Shown here piece after piece: positions 34,586 through 43,653 of a DNA stretch of 55,413 nucleotides. The position numbers and the translations under genes are program-made. Under the pieces are notes generated by a model that had not been told where the DNA came from, made no database searches, and saw nothing but the letters and a program-made list of their open reading frames with translations. Numbering within the stretch: position 1 is the first letter of the stretch; every line of letters starts with the position of its first letter. The DNA is from Mangrovicella endophytica (lineage in GTDB: Bacteria > Pseudomonadota > Alphaproteobacteria > Rhizobiales > Rhizobiaceae), in contig NZ_PKMZ01000015.1 in NCBI RefSeq assembly GCF_002893625.1, forward strand, positions 1 through 55,413, read 5' to 3'.

Positions 34586-35454
34586 GTGCGGTCGTGCGTC
34601 CCGCCACCGAGGTTGATATTGCCGGCGTCGTCGATCTCCTCCACACCCATATGAACCCGAAAATCCCGCCGGAGCGCTGGCGCCGCATCCTCGACTATCC
34701 CTGGCGTCCGGAAGGCGTGGAACGCGGCTGGCTGGTGGAAGCGGACGGCCGCATCGTCGGCTTCATGGCGACGATCTACAGCGACAGGCTGACGCCGTCT
34801 GGATGGCGCCGCTTCTGCGACCTCGGCTCCTGGTACCTTCTGCGCGAGCATCGCGGCAGCGGTGTCGGCGACGCACTGCTGCAGGCCGGCATGGCGCAGC
34901 CGGACGTCACCTATGCCACGATGACCGCGCGGGCGGCGACCGGCCGCAAGATCCGCGCGCTCGGCTTCGGCATCCTCGACGACAGCCGCCTGCTGTTCCG
35001 GCCGCGCGCAGGCGAGCGCGGCGCCCTTCAGGTCGAGACGGACCCCGATCGCATCGCGCCGCATCTGGATGCCTGGCATCAGGCGATCCTGGCGCATCAC
35101 CGCGCCTTCAACCTCCGCCACGCCCTGCTGCGCACGCAGGACGGACACGGCTGCTACCTCGTCTATCAGGTGAAGCTGAAGGGCGAGGCCGTCGCCTATC
35201 ACGAGATCCTCCATGCCAGTGATCGGAGCATCCTTGCCCTGCATGCGCAGGCGGTTGCCGATGTGCTGGTGGAGGGCGAGACCGGTGTTCTGGCCATCGA
35301 CAGCCGCTTCCTGGCCGAGGCTGGCGCTCTTGCGGATAACGGGCAGGTCGAGACGATCCGGCTGCCACGCTGGTACCGCTCGCCCGACGTCGCGCCGGCC
35401 GACATCGACCATCTCTTCTCGGAAACCGTGTTGCTCGATCTAAAACTGCCTTGA
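34582..35454 (+). CDS. GNAT-family N-acetyltransferase
   Basis: A 290-residue protein with one clear GNAT domain (about 1-130: VVRPATEVDIAGVVDLL, GRIVGFMATIYS, REHRGSGVGDALLQAG as the acetyl-CoA loop). The C-terminal 150 residues are less typical and may be a second, degenerate GNAT fold. Its ATGA overlap with the deacetylase-like gene implies joint action, for example remodelling an N-acyl group. It is the last gene before the ABC importer. Confidence 0.8.
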   Translation: MSAVVRPATEVDIAGVVDLLHTHMNPKIPPERWRRILDYPWRPEGVERGWLVEADGRIVGFMATIYSDRLTPSGWRRFCDLGSWYLLREHRGSGVGDALLQAGMAQPDVTYATMTARAATGRKIRALGFGILDDSRLLFRPRAGERGALQVETDPDRIAPHLDAWHQAILAHHRAFNLRHALLRTQDGHGCYLVYQVKLKGEAVAYHEILHASDRSILALHAQAVADVLVEGETGVLAIDSRFLAEAGALADNGQVETIRLPRWYRSPDVAPADIDHLFSETVLLDLKLP

Positions 35455-35558
35455 AACGGATGGTTGGTCGAAAGGCATGTCTCGCCACCGTCATTGCCAT
35501 GGATTAACAAGGAGATGGGGCGTCCCTTGCGGCGCGCAGTGGCAGTCGCGGACCGTGC

Positions 35559-37496
35559 ATGAGCGATCTCCTCACCGTTGAGGGTCTGACCATCGAGTTC
35601 AGGACCCCGGCCGGCACCGTGCGGGCGGCAAATGAGCTGTCCTTCCGCGTGCCGGCCGGGCGCACCGTCGCGATCGTCGGCGAGTCCGGCTCCGGCAAGT
35701 CCGTTACCGGGCTGGCAATCCTCGGCCTCCTGCCGAAGGTGGCGGCGGTCCTCGGCGGTCGCATCCTGTTCCGCGACCCCGCGGCTCCTTCGGGCGCTCC
35801 GCCGATCGACCTCGCCTCGCTGAAGCGGGACTCGCACGTCTTCCGGTCGATCCGCGGCGACCGCATCGCGATGATCTTCCAGGATCCGACGGCGGCGCTG
35901 TCGCCGCTCCACACGATCGGCGACCAGATCGGCGAGGCGCTCCGCATCCACCGCGGCGTCGAGGCGGGAGAGGCGCGGGGCGCCAGCATCGAGCTTCTCG
36001 GCGAGGTCGGCTTTGCCGATCCGGAGCGCGCTTTCGACACCTATTCCTTCGAACTGTCCGGCGGGCTGTGCCAGCGAGCCATGATTGCGATGGCAATGAT
36101 CTGCCGTCCGGCCCTGATCATCGCCGATGAACCGACCACCGCCCTCGACGTCACCGTGCAGGCGGAGATCATGCAGCTGCTCAACCGGCTGCAGGCCGAG
36201 CATGGGACTGCAATCCTCCTGATCGCCCATGACCTCGGCGTCGTCGCCAACATGGCGCATGAGATGGTTGTGGTGCACCATGGCGAGGCGATGGAGCGAG
36301 GCACGGCGGCCGATCTCTTCGCCGACCCGCGGCACCCCTACCTGAAAGCGCTTCTCCATGCCGTGCCGCGGCTGGGGATGAACCGGGCCGAACGCCTGAA
36401 GCCGCTCCGGGAGATCCGCGTCGATCCGGCTGCGGCCTCACGGACCGCACGCGACAGGGCTAAAGGATCCATGCAGACCTCCGTCGCCGCCGGAGACGTC
36501 TTCCTGAAGGTGCGCGGCATCACCAAGAGCTTTGCCGCAAGCCAGGACCGCCGCTGGCTGGCAGCGGCGCCTCAGCGCGCGCTCGCCGTGCGCGATGTCA
36601 GCTTCGACATCCGCCGCGGCGAATGCCTCGGCCTCGTCGGCGAGAGCGGCTGCGGCAAGACGACCCTGTCGAAGATCCTGGTGCGGTCCGAGGCGACCGA
36701 CGTCGGGACGGTCGAGATGATCGACGCCGGTGCAACGACGGACGTGCTCGCGCTCTCAGGCGAGGCGCTGCGCCAGTGGCGCCGGCGCGTCCAGTACGTC
36801 TTCCAGAACCCGTATTCCGCGCTGAACCCGCGCATGACGGTTGGCGCGATCCTCGACGAACCGCTGGCGATCCACGGCCTCGGCGACGAGCGCTGGCGGC
36901 GCCATCGGGTGAAGGAACTGCTGCACCTAGTCGGTCTCGATTCAACGCATCTGAACCGTTACCCGCACGGCTTTTCCGGCGGGCAGCGCCAGCGCATCGG
37001 CATCGCGCGGGCGCTCGCACTGGAACCGGAGCTGATCATCTTCGACGAGCCAGTCTCCGCACTCGACGTCTCGGTGCAGGCGCAGATCCTCAATCTTCTG
37101 CGCGACTTGCGGGAGGCGCTCGGCCTCACCTACCTCTTCATCTCGCACAATCTCGGTGTCGTCGATTACCTGGCGGACCGCATTGCCGTCATGGCGGCAG
37201 GGCGCCTGGTGGAGATCGCCCCGCGCGAGGCGCTCTTTTGTAAGCCCCGGCATCCCTATACGCAGGCGCTGATCGCGGCGATCCCGGAACCTGATCCAGA
37301 CCGCCGCCTCGACTTCGCCCGGCTGCGCCGCGACCGCAGCTCCGATCCGGCTTCCTGGCCGTGGCCGTTCGGCCCATCTGATGGGGGCGAGGAGCCGCAT
37401 CTCCTCGATCTCGGCGGCGGCCACTATGCACGCAGCTTCGCCGCGCCAGCGGTGGATGGCCGCGTTGCTCCAGCCCTTGCGGCCGTGCCAAGCTGA
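35559..37496 (+). CDS. Peptide ABC transporter, fused duplicated ATPase (YejF/DppDF-like)
   Basis: A 645-residue protein with two ABC ATPase domains in tandem, energising import across the inner membrane. The first half has GESGSGKSVTG, LSGGLCQR and IIADEPTTALD; the second has GESGCGKTTLSK, FSGGQRQR and IIFDEPVSALD. Both have the C-terminal oligopeptide-type extension (RHPYLKALLHAVP, RHPYTQALIAAIPEP). It is followed by the binding protein and two permeases, the usual Opp/Yej set. Yej-type systems take up peptides, including microcin C in enterobacteria. Confidence 0.92.
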   Translation: MSDLLTVEGLTIEFRTPAGTVRAANELSFRVPAGRTVAIVGESGSGKSVTGLAILGLLPKVAAVLGGRILFRDPAAPSGAPPIDLASLKRDSHVFRSIRGDRIAMIFQDPTAALSPLHTIGDQIGEALRIHRGVEAGEARGASIELLGEVGFADPERAFDTYSFELSGGLCQRAMIAMAMICRPALIIADEPTTALDVTVQAEIMQLLNRLQAEHGTAILLIAHDLGVVANMAHEMVVVHHGEAMERGTAADLFADPRHPYLKALLHAVPRLGMNRAERLKPLREIRVDPAAASRTARDRAKGSMQTSVAAGDVFLKVRGITKSFAASQDRRWLAAAPQRALAVRDVSFDIRRGECLGLVGESGCGKTTLSKILVRSEATDVGTVEMIDAGATTDVLALSGEALRQWRRRVQYVFQNPYSALNPRMTVGAILDEPLAIHGLGDERWRRHRVKELLHLVGLDSTHLNRYPHGFSGGQRQRIGIARALALEPELIIFDEPVSALDVSVQAQILNLLRDLREALGLTYLFISHNLGVVDYLADRIAVMAAGRLVEIAPREALFCKPRHPYTQALIAAIPEPDPDRRLDFARLRRDRSSDPASWPWPFGPSDGGEEPHLLDLGGGHYARSFAAPAVDGRVAPALAAVPS

Positions 37497-37548
37497 TGCC
37501 GGAGCGATCGACGGTGCAGCGGCCACAGCGGATGATGGACGAAGGGTC

Positions 37549-39531
37549 ATGATGACAATGCCGTTCGTCCGTCGCATGCCGCGGGTCGCCGGCTTGGCCC
37601 TCGGCGCCACCATCCTCCTCGTTGCGTCTTTCATCGTGCAGCGGGCGGACGCTGCCTATGTCGAGCCGCCGGTTTTGGCTGCCGCCGTCGCCGCACGTGA
37701 GCTGCCGCCGGTCGACCAGCGCATCCCGGCCGAGCCGCTGGTGATGGACATGCCGTCGACAGGGCGGCAGACCGGCGACTACGGCGGTTCGCTCCGGATC
37801 ATCGAAGCGCAGGCGCGCGATACGCGCCGTATGGTCGTGTTCGGCTATGCCCGCCTTGTCGGCTATGCGCCCGACGGCACCATCCAGCCGGATATCGTGA
37901 AAGCCGTCGATGTGGAGGAGGGGCGGCGCTTCACCTTCCATCTGCGCAAGGGGCATCGCTGGTCGGACGGCGCGCCCTTCACCTCGGACGACTTCCGCTA
38001 CTACTGGGAGGATGTCGTCAACGACAAAGATCTCGGCATGAACGGCCTGCCGCGCGAGCTTCTGGTCGACGGCGAACCGCCGCAGGTGAGCTTTCCCGAC
38101 GCGCTGACGGTTCGCTACGAATGGTCGAAGCCGAACCCGTATTTCCTGCCGGCGCTCGCCCAGTCCCTGCCGCTCGAGATCGCCCGCCCGGCGCATTACC
38201 TGAAGCAGTTCCACAAGCGCTATGCCGATCCGGCCGAGCTGAAGCAGCGCGTCGCGGATGCCGGCCAGCGCAATTGGGTGGCGCTGCATTACAAGCTGGA
38301 TCAGCCCTACAAGAACGCCAATATCGACCTGCCGTCGCTGCAGCCCTGGGTGCTCGCGACGCCGCCGCCGGCGGACCGCTTCATCTTCCGGCGCAATCCC
38401 TACTTCCATCGTGTCGACACGGCAGGGCATCAGCTGCCCTATATCGACGAAGTCGCCATGAGCATCGCCGGCACGGGCCTGATCCCCGCCAAGGTGGGCG
38501 CCGGGGAGGCTGACCTCCAAGCCAACTACCTCACCTTCGGCAACTATCCCTTCGTCAAGGCCGCGGCCGAGCGAGAGGGCTACGATGTCCGGCGCTGGCG
38601 CAGCGGCAAGGGCAGCCGCATCGCGCTCTATCCGAACCTCACCTGCGCCGATTCCGCTTGGCGGGCGCTGCTGCGCGAAGCCGATTTCCGCCGCGCTCTG
38701 TCGCTCGCCATCAACCGCGAGGACATCAACCTCGCCGTCTATTACGGCCTGGCGCGACCCTCCAACGACACGGTCCTGCCGGGCTCGGTCCTGTTCCAGC
38801 CGAGCTTGGCCACGCGCTGGGCGACCTATGATCCGGAGCGCGCCCGTGCGCTGCTCGACGGCCTGCACCTCACCCAGAGGAATGCGGAGGGGATACGGCT
38901 CCTGCCGGACGGGCGGCCGCTGACGGTCGTCGTGGAAACATCCGGCGAAGAAGGCGAGCAGCAGGACGTCCTGCAGCTCGTCGCCGAAGACTGGCGTCGC
39001 GTCGGCATCGGTCTTGTCGTCAAGACAGGCGAGCGGGACACGCTATCGCGGCGGCTGAACACCGGCTCGACCGTGATGTCGATCTGGGCGGGGCTGGAGA
39101 ATGGCCTGGCGCATCCTAACGACAGCCCGGCCGAACTGGCGCCGACCAATTCCGATCAGCACCAGTGGCCGGCCTGGGGGCTGAACGCCGAAAGCGGGGG
39201 CAAGCTCGGCGAGGCGCCGGATCTTCCCTTCGCACAGAAGCTCCTGGCCCTGAACGAGGCGTGGCGCCGCACGCTGGATCCCGCCGAGAAAGCTTCGATC
39301 TGGCGGCAGATGCTGGAGATCAACGCAGAGGCCCTACCGCGGATCGGCATCATCGCCGACGTCGATCAGGTCATCGCCGTGTCGAAGCGCCTGCACAACG
39401 TGCCGCAAACCGGCGTCTTCAATTTCAATCCAGGCGCCTATTTCGGCATGTACCGGCCGGACACGTTCTTCTTCGCGCCGCCGGGGGCGCGCACGGCCGC
39501 CCGTGATGGGGAAGGTGCGCTGCCGCAATGA
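37549..39531 (+). CDS. Family 5 extracellular solute-binding protein (YejA-like)
   Basis: A 660-residue periplasmic binding protein for the peptide importer. A signal peptide follows MMTMPFVRRMPRVAG with a hydrophobic core (LALGATILLVASFIV) and probable cleavage after RADA. The body has TFHLRKGHRWSDGAPFTSDDF, the family 5 signature, and ADFRRALSLAINREDIN. It is longer than DppA/OppA, like YejA. The ATG at 37549 follows GAAGGG; the open frame extends further up into the ATPase gene and is not used. Overlaps the next gene by four bases. Confidence 0.9.
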   Translation: MMTMPFVRRMPRVAGLALGATILLVASFIVQRADAAYVEPPVLAAAVAARELPPVDQRIPAEPLVMDMPSTGRQTGDYGGSLRIIEAQARDTRRMVVFGYARLVGYAPDGTIQPDIVKAVDVEEGRRFTFHLRKGHRWSDGAPFTSDDFRYYWEDVVNDKDLGMNGLPRELLVDGEPPQVSFPDALTVRYEWSKPNPYFLPALAQSLPLEIARPAHYLKQFHKRYADPAELKQRVADAGQRNWVALHYKLDQPYKNANIDLPSLQPWVLATPPPADRFIFRRNPYFHRVDTAGHQLPYIDEVAMSIAGTGLIPAKVGAGEADLQANYLTFGNYPFVKAAAEREGYDVRRWRSGKGSRIALYPNLTCADSAWRALLREADFRRALSLAINREDINLAVYYGLARPSNDTVLPGSVLFQPSLATRWATYDPERARALLDGLHLTQRNAEGIRLLPDGRPLTVVVETSGEEGEQQDVLQLVAEDWRRVGIGLVVKTGERDTLSRRLNTGSTVMSIWAGLENGLAHPNDSPAELAPTNSDQHQWPAWGLNAESGGKLGEAPDLPFAQKLLALNEAWRRTLDPAEKASIWRQMLEINAEALPRIGIIADVDQVIAVSKRLHNVPQTGVFNFNPGAYFGMYRPDTFFFAPPGARTAARDGEGALPQ

Positions 39532-40523
39532 TCCGATATCTTGCCGGCCGGATCGCCACGATGCTCGGCACGCTGGCGGTGATCAGCGTCCTCGTCTTCA
39601 CCATTATCCAGCTGCCGCCGGGCGATTACCTCTCGACCACCATTGCCGAGCTTCGCGCCGAGGGCGAGACGCAGGCCGAGGAGAAGGTCGCGTTCCTGCG
39701 CGACCTCTATGGTCTCGATAAGCCGCTGCCGCTCCAGTACCTGACATGGGTCTCGGGCTTCGTGCAGGGCGATTTCGGCTATTCCTTCGAATACGGTCGG
39801 CCCGTTGCCGAAGTGATCGGCGATCGCCTGTTCCTGACCCTGATCCTGAACTTCGTCACGGTGCTGTTCATCTATCTCGTCTCGTTCCCGGTCGGCATCT
39901 ATGTCGCCGCGCGACGCTACGGACAGGTCGACTACACACTGTCCTTTCTCGGCTATCTCGGCCTTGCGACGCCGAACTTCCTGCTGGCGCTGATCCTCCT
40001 TTATTTCGCCAACACCCTCTTCGGCATCTCGGTCGGCGGGCTGATGGACCCGGATTACACCGGCGAGGCCTGGACCGCCGGCAAGATGGGCTCGCTGGCC
40101 GCCCATCTGGTGGTACCGGTGGTCGTGATCGGCATTTCCGGCACGGCGGCAATGATCCAGCGCCTGCGGGCGAACCTCATCGATGAACTGCAGAAACCCT
40201 ACATCGTCACCGCAAGAGCCAAGGGGCTCGGCGAGCGCCGCATCCTGTTCAAATATGCGCTGCGCTCGGCCCTGAACCCGTTCATCTCCGACATCGGCGA
40301 TTTGCTGCCGCAGGTCGTCTCCGGTTCGGTGATCGTCTCGGCGATCATGTCGCTGCCGACGACGGGGCCGATGCTGCTGTCCTCGCTGCGTAGCCAGGAC
40401 ATGTATCTCGCCGGCTCGTTCCTGATGTTCCTGGCGGTGCTGACCGTCGTCGGCATGCTGGTGTCGGACATCGCGCTCGCACTGATCGATCCGCGCATCC
40501 GGATCGGGCGGGGAACGGCGTGA
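39528..40523 (+). CDS. Peptide ABC transporter permease (DppB/YejB-like)
   Basis: A 331-residue inner-membrane permease with six predicted helices. It begins MIRYLAGRIATMLGTLAVIS, has the DppB-type N-terminal loop with GLDKPLPLQYLTW, and the EAA loop for ATPase contact near ITARAKGLGERRILFKYALR (starting VTARAKG). It overlaps the binding protein gene and the next permease by four bases each. Confidence 0.92.
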   Translation: MIRYLAGRIATMLGTLAVISVLVFTIIQLPPGDYLSTTIAELRAEGETQAEEKVAFLRDLYGLDKPLPLQYLTWVSGFVQGDFGYSFEYGRPVAEVIGDRLFLTLILNFVTVLFIYLVSFPVGIYVAARRYGQVDYTLSFLGYLGLATPNFLLALILLYFANTLFGISVGGLMDPDYTGEAWTAGKMGSLAAHLVVPVVVIGISGTAAMIQRLRANLIDELQKPYIVTARAKGLGERRILFKYALRSALNPFISDIGDLLPQVVSGSVIVSAIMSLPTTGPMLLSSLRSQDMYLAGSFLMFLAVLTVVGMLVSDIALALIDPRIRIGRGTA

Positions 40524-41677
40524 GCGAACCTCTGGAGCATTGGGTCTCGACGGAGCCGTTCGACCCCGGCAGGACCTCGGCGCGTCTGTCGAAGCCCTCG
40601 ACCCGTTATCTCGAAGCCTCGCAGGCGCGGCTGTTCTGGTGGCGCTTCAAGCGCCATCGCTTGGCACTGGTCGCGCTGGTGGTGCTGGCGATCGCGTATC
40701 TCACGGTGATCTTCGCCGAATTCATCGCGCCCTACGGCGTTGCGACCCGCAACACGCAGCACATCTTCATGCCGCCGCAGCCGATCCATCTCTTCCATGA
40801 GGGTCAGTTCGTCGGCCCGTTTGTCTACGACATGCGCGGGCGGCTCGATCTGGACACGCTGCAGCGCCACTACACGGAGGATGAGCGGCGGCCGCGGCCA
40901 CTCCGCTTCTTCTGCAAGGGCGAACCCTATCGCTTCTGGGGGCTGGTGGAGGCGGACCTGCATCTTGTCTGTCCGCCAAGTCTTGGCACCTTCTTTCCGC
41001 TCGGCACCGACCGGCTCGGGAGGGACATCGCCTCGCGGCTCGTCCATGGCGCGCGAATCTCGCTGACGGTCGGCCTCGTCGGCGTCGCCTTCTCCTTCGC
41101 GCTCGGGCTCTTCTTCGGCGGTATCGCAGGCTATTTCGGCGGTGCGACCGACTACTGGATCCAGCGCGTGACCGAGATACTGCGCTCGATCCCGCAGCTG
41201 CCGCTCTGGCTGGCGCTGTCGGCGGCGCTGCCGGTGACGCTCAACCCGCTGCTCGTCTATTTCGGCATCACCATAATTTTGGCGCTGCTGGACTGGCCCT
41301 CGCTTGCCAGGGCCGTGCGCTCCAAGCTGTTCTCGCTGCGCGAGGAGGATTTCACCGCTGCCGCCGAGATGATGGGCGCGCGTCCGGCGCGGATCATCGC
41401 GCGCCATCTCCTGCCGAACTTTGCGAGCCACCTCATCGCCTCGGCCTCGCTGTCGATCCCCACGATGATCCTCGCCGAGACTGCGCTGAGCTTCCTCGGC
41501 CTTGGCCTCAGGCCGCCGATCGTGAGCTGGGGCGTCCTCCTGTCGGAGGCGCAGAACATCGAGGCGGTCGCCCTCTATCCGTGGCTGCTCATGCCGATGC
41601 TGCCGGTGATGGTGACCGTGCTTGCCTTTTCCTTCCTCGGCGATGGTCTGCGCGATGCCGCCGACCCGCATGGCTGA
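40520..41677 (+). CDS. Peptide ABC transporter permease (DppC/YejE-like)
   Basis: A 385-residue inner-membrane permease. After the first helix (about 50-75) it has a long periplasmic loop of roughly 95 residues (HIFMPPQPIHLFHEGQF onward) ending in the family motif FPLGTDRLGRDIASRL. The EAA loop is AAEMMGARPARIIARHLLPN. The C-terminal FLGDGLRDAADPH is the usual DppC ending. The long loop is larger than in standard DppC, but similar insertions occur in rhizobial peptide permeases. Confidence 0.91.
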   Translation: MSEPLEHWVSTEPFDPGRTSARLSKPSTRYLEASQARLFWWRFKRHRLALVALVVLAIAYLTVIFAEFIAPYGVATRNTQHIFMPPQPIHLFHEGQFVGPFVYDMRGRLDLDTLQRHYTEDERRPRPLRFFCKGEPYRFWGLVEADLHLVCPPSLGTFFPLGTDRLGRDIASRLVHGARISLTVGLVGVAFSFALGLFFGGIAGYFGGATDYWIQRVTEILRSIPQLPLWLALSAALPVTLNPLLVYFGITIILALLDWPSLARAVRSKLFSLREEDFTAAAEMMGARPARIIARHLLPNFASHLIASASLSIPTMILAETALSFLGLGLRPPIVSWGVLLSEAQNIEAVALYPWLLMPMLPVMVTVLAFSFLGDGLRDAADPHG

Positions 41678-41707
41678 GGCGAGACGAGGCTCTCGACTCC
41701 GACAGCG

Positions 41708-43042
41708 TCAGCCGACCTGGTCGCGGCAGGAGGACGGCTTGTGCTGGGTGTCTGCCGGGGCCGCCATGAAATCCGCCAGCTCGTAGAGCGCCACCGGCTT
41801 GGCGAGTCCGGTCAGCGGAAAGCTGCCGATCCCATTCCACGATTGCGGGTCGCGCCGCGCGATCGCCTCGGTCGCGAGTACCGGCGTTGCCAGGACCTTG
41901 GTCATGCCCTCCATCCGCTCGACCTCGTTCACCGTCGATCCGATGATCGAGAACGACAGGCGCTGCGAGATACCGATATTGCCGAGGCGGACCTCGCCGA
42001 TATCCATGGCGATGCCGAAGTGGATGAGGGGATCGCCGCGTTCGGCGCGCTTCAGGTTGCAAACTTCGGCCGCGGCGAGGGCGGCGCGGGCCGCCGTTGT
42101 CGCGGCACCGACGACGTCGAGGGCACACGAATCGTCCGCCTCGATCGGAAAGATCGCGAGGACCGCGTCGCCGATGAAGGCCATGATCTCGCCGCCGGCC
42201 TCGACGGCTGCTCGTCCGGTACAGTCGAAATAGTCGTTGAGGAGCGAGAGATAGGCGTCCTCGCCGACAGTATCGGCGAGATGAGTGGAGTCGCGCAGGT
42301 CCGAATACCAGATCAGGGCCCTGGTGCGGCTGCCGCTGCCGAGGGTGATGCGACCGCTCAGCACTTCGCGCGCGATTGTCGGGCCGAGATAGGTGTTGGC
42401 GACATTGGCGACGAGGCGCGGATAGGCGGCCGACTTGCAGACGACGGCGATCGGCCGCTGCAGCTGCCGGAGCACCGCCACGGCATCGTCGCTGAAGCCA
42501 TTCGGATCGCGTGTCGACCAGGTGACATAGAGCCCGAGTTCGTCCGGCCGCGGCAGATCCTGCAGCAGCATGAAGAGTGGGGTGCTGAGCGCCACGAGCT
42601 CGACATAGCCCTCGCCGGCGAGCTCGTGGAACAACGGAAAATCGTCGGGCGCAAGGCCCTGGTCGAGACGATCGCGCATCAGGTGGACGCCGTTGTCGAG
42701 CATCCACTTGATCGGGCTGCGCTGCCAGCCGTCGGTGTTGGCGTCCTCGTGCGGGAAGCGGTCTGACTGGATCGGCTCACCCGGCTTCCACAGCACCGTC
42801 TCGGCCTCGAAGAGAGGGTGCAGCGTCGGCCAGCTGACCCGCGCGCGATCGACTGGCACACCGCTCTGACGCAGGCGCTCGCACAGCGGACCGAGGATCG
42901 CTGCGACCTCGCGCTCCGCCAGCGATTCGTCGATCAGCCAATCGGAGATCTGCAGGATCGCCTTGGGATCGATAACCGTCTCCGCCTCCCGATCGAGCAG
43001 GGGCTGGATCGAGGGCGTATGTGACACTTGGATGACAGGCAT
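41708..43042 (-). CDS. Class III adenylate/guanylate cyclase
   Basis: A 444-residue cytosolic protein. The N-terminal 230 residues are a sensor-like domain of unknown ligand (MPVIQVSHTPSIQPLLDREA). The catalytic domain has the two metal-binding aspartates in WYSDLRDSTHLAD and FIGDAVLAIFP, then GIAMDIGEVRLGNIG and STVNEVERME. It should make a cyclic nucleotide. The neighbours on the same strand are a cyclic-nucleotide-binding protein and an ABC protein with a degenerate ATPase, which may form one cAMP-responsive unit. Confidence 0.88.
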   Translation of the reverse strand: MPVIQVSHTPSIQPLLDREAETVIDPKAILQISDWLIDESLAEREVAAILGPLCERLRQSGVPVDRARVSWPTLHPLFEAETVLWKPGEPIQSDRFPHEDANTDGWQRSPIKWMLDNGVHLMRDRLDQGLAPDDFPLFHELAGEGYVELVALSTPLFMLLQDLPRPDELGLYVTWSTRDPNGFSDDAVAVLRQLQRPIAVVCKSAAYPRLVANVANTYLGPTIAREVLSGRITLGSGSRTRALIWYSDLRDSTHLADTVGEDAYLSLLNDYFDCTGRAAVEAGGEIMAFIGDAVLAIFPIEADDSCALDVVGAATTAARAALAAAEVCNLKRAERGDPLIHFGIAMDIGEVRLGNIGISQRLSFSIIGSTVNEVERMEGMTKVLATPVLATEAIARRDPQSWNGIGSFPLTGLAKPVALYELADFMAAPADTQHKPSSCRDQVG

Positions 43043-43148
43043 CCCGCGCCTCTAGAACAGGATTGCGGCGCCGTCACGCCATGATGCGATCACGCTTTGC
43101 AACCAGCCGCCAAACTGGCTGTCTGTTCCCGTCCGGCCTCCGCGGCGT

Positions 43149-43613
43149 TCAGGCATCATGCGAGCGGTATTCGACCAGCTCCGCCGTGGTGCGGCTCAGC
43201 CGCAGCGCCAGGCCGCGCAGCATCGAAAGCCCGATGGAGGGAAAGTTCTCCAGAAGCTCCACGAGACAGTCTTTGCCGATCCGCAGGGCTTTGACATTGG
43301 TGACGGCGCGTACCGTTGCCGTGCGCGGCATGTCGCAGAGGATGCCGATCTCGCCGACGAAGTCCGTCTCGCCGAGACGGGCGATCTCGATCTCCCCGCC
43401 AGGCGTGTCGGCGATCACCACGGCCTGACCACTCAGGATGACGAACGCACTGTCTCCAGGATCGCCCTGTCGGAACAGCACTTCCGAGGCCTCGTAGCGC
43501 ACCAGCTTGGAGGTGAAGGCGAGGAGCTTCAGCTTCGGCGCCTCGATGCCGCTGAACAGCGGCACGCGCCTCAGGATGTCGACCTCGCTGGTCAGCACGC
43601 TCATACGCCGCAA
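43149..43613 (-). CDS. Cyclic-nucleotide-binding (Crp/cNMP) domain protein
   Basis: A 154-residue single-domain cNMP-binding protein without a DNA-binding helix-turn-helix. The phosphate-binding cassette region is FVGEIGILCDMPRTATVRA, with the family GE..L and R-T-A elements. The start may be the inner ATG at 43604 (MSVLTSEVDILRRVPLF). It is 40 bp from the degenerate ABC gene upstream and is likely the receptor for the nucleotide made by the cyclase downstream. Confidence 0.86.
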   Translation of the reverse strand: MRRMSVLTSEVDILRRVPLFSGIEAPKLKLLAFTSKLVRYEASEVLFRQGDPGDSAFVILSGQAVVIADTPGGEIEIARLGETDFVGEIGILCDMPRTATVRAVTNVKALRIGKDCLVELLENFPSIGLSMLRGLALRLSRTTAELVEYRSHDA

Positions 43614-43653
43614 GCCTCCGCAACGACGATCCCGGCTTTGCCCGGGTGCACTC

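Noticed and set aside
11446-41677. A microcin C-type cluster, suggested by a fold-III decarboxylase, aminopropyl chemistry and a Yej-like importer
   Set aside because: There is no ThiF-like adenylating MccB gene, no heptapeptide gene and no MccD-like gene; only a loose functional analogy remains.
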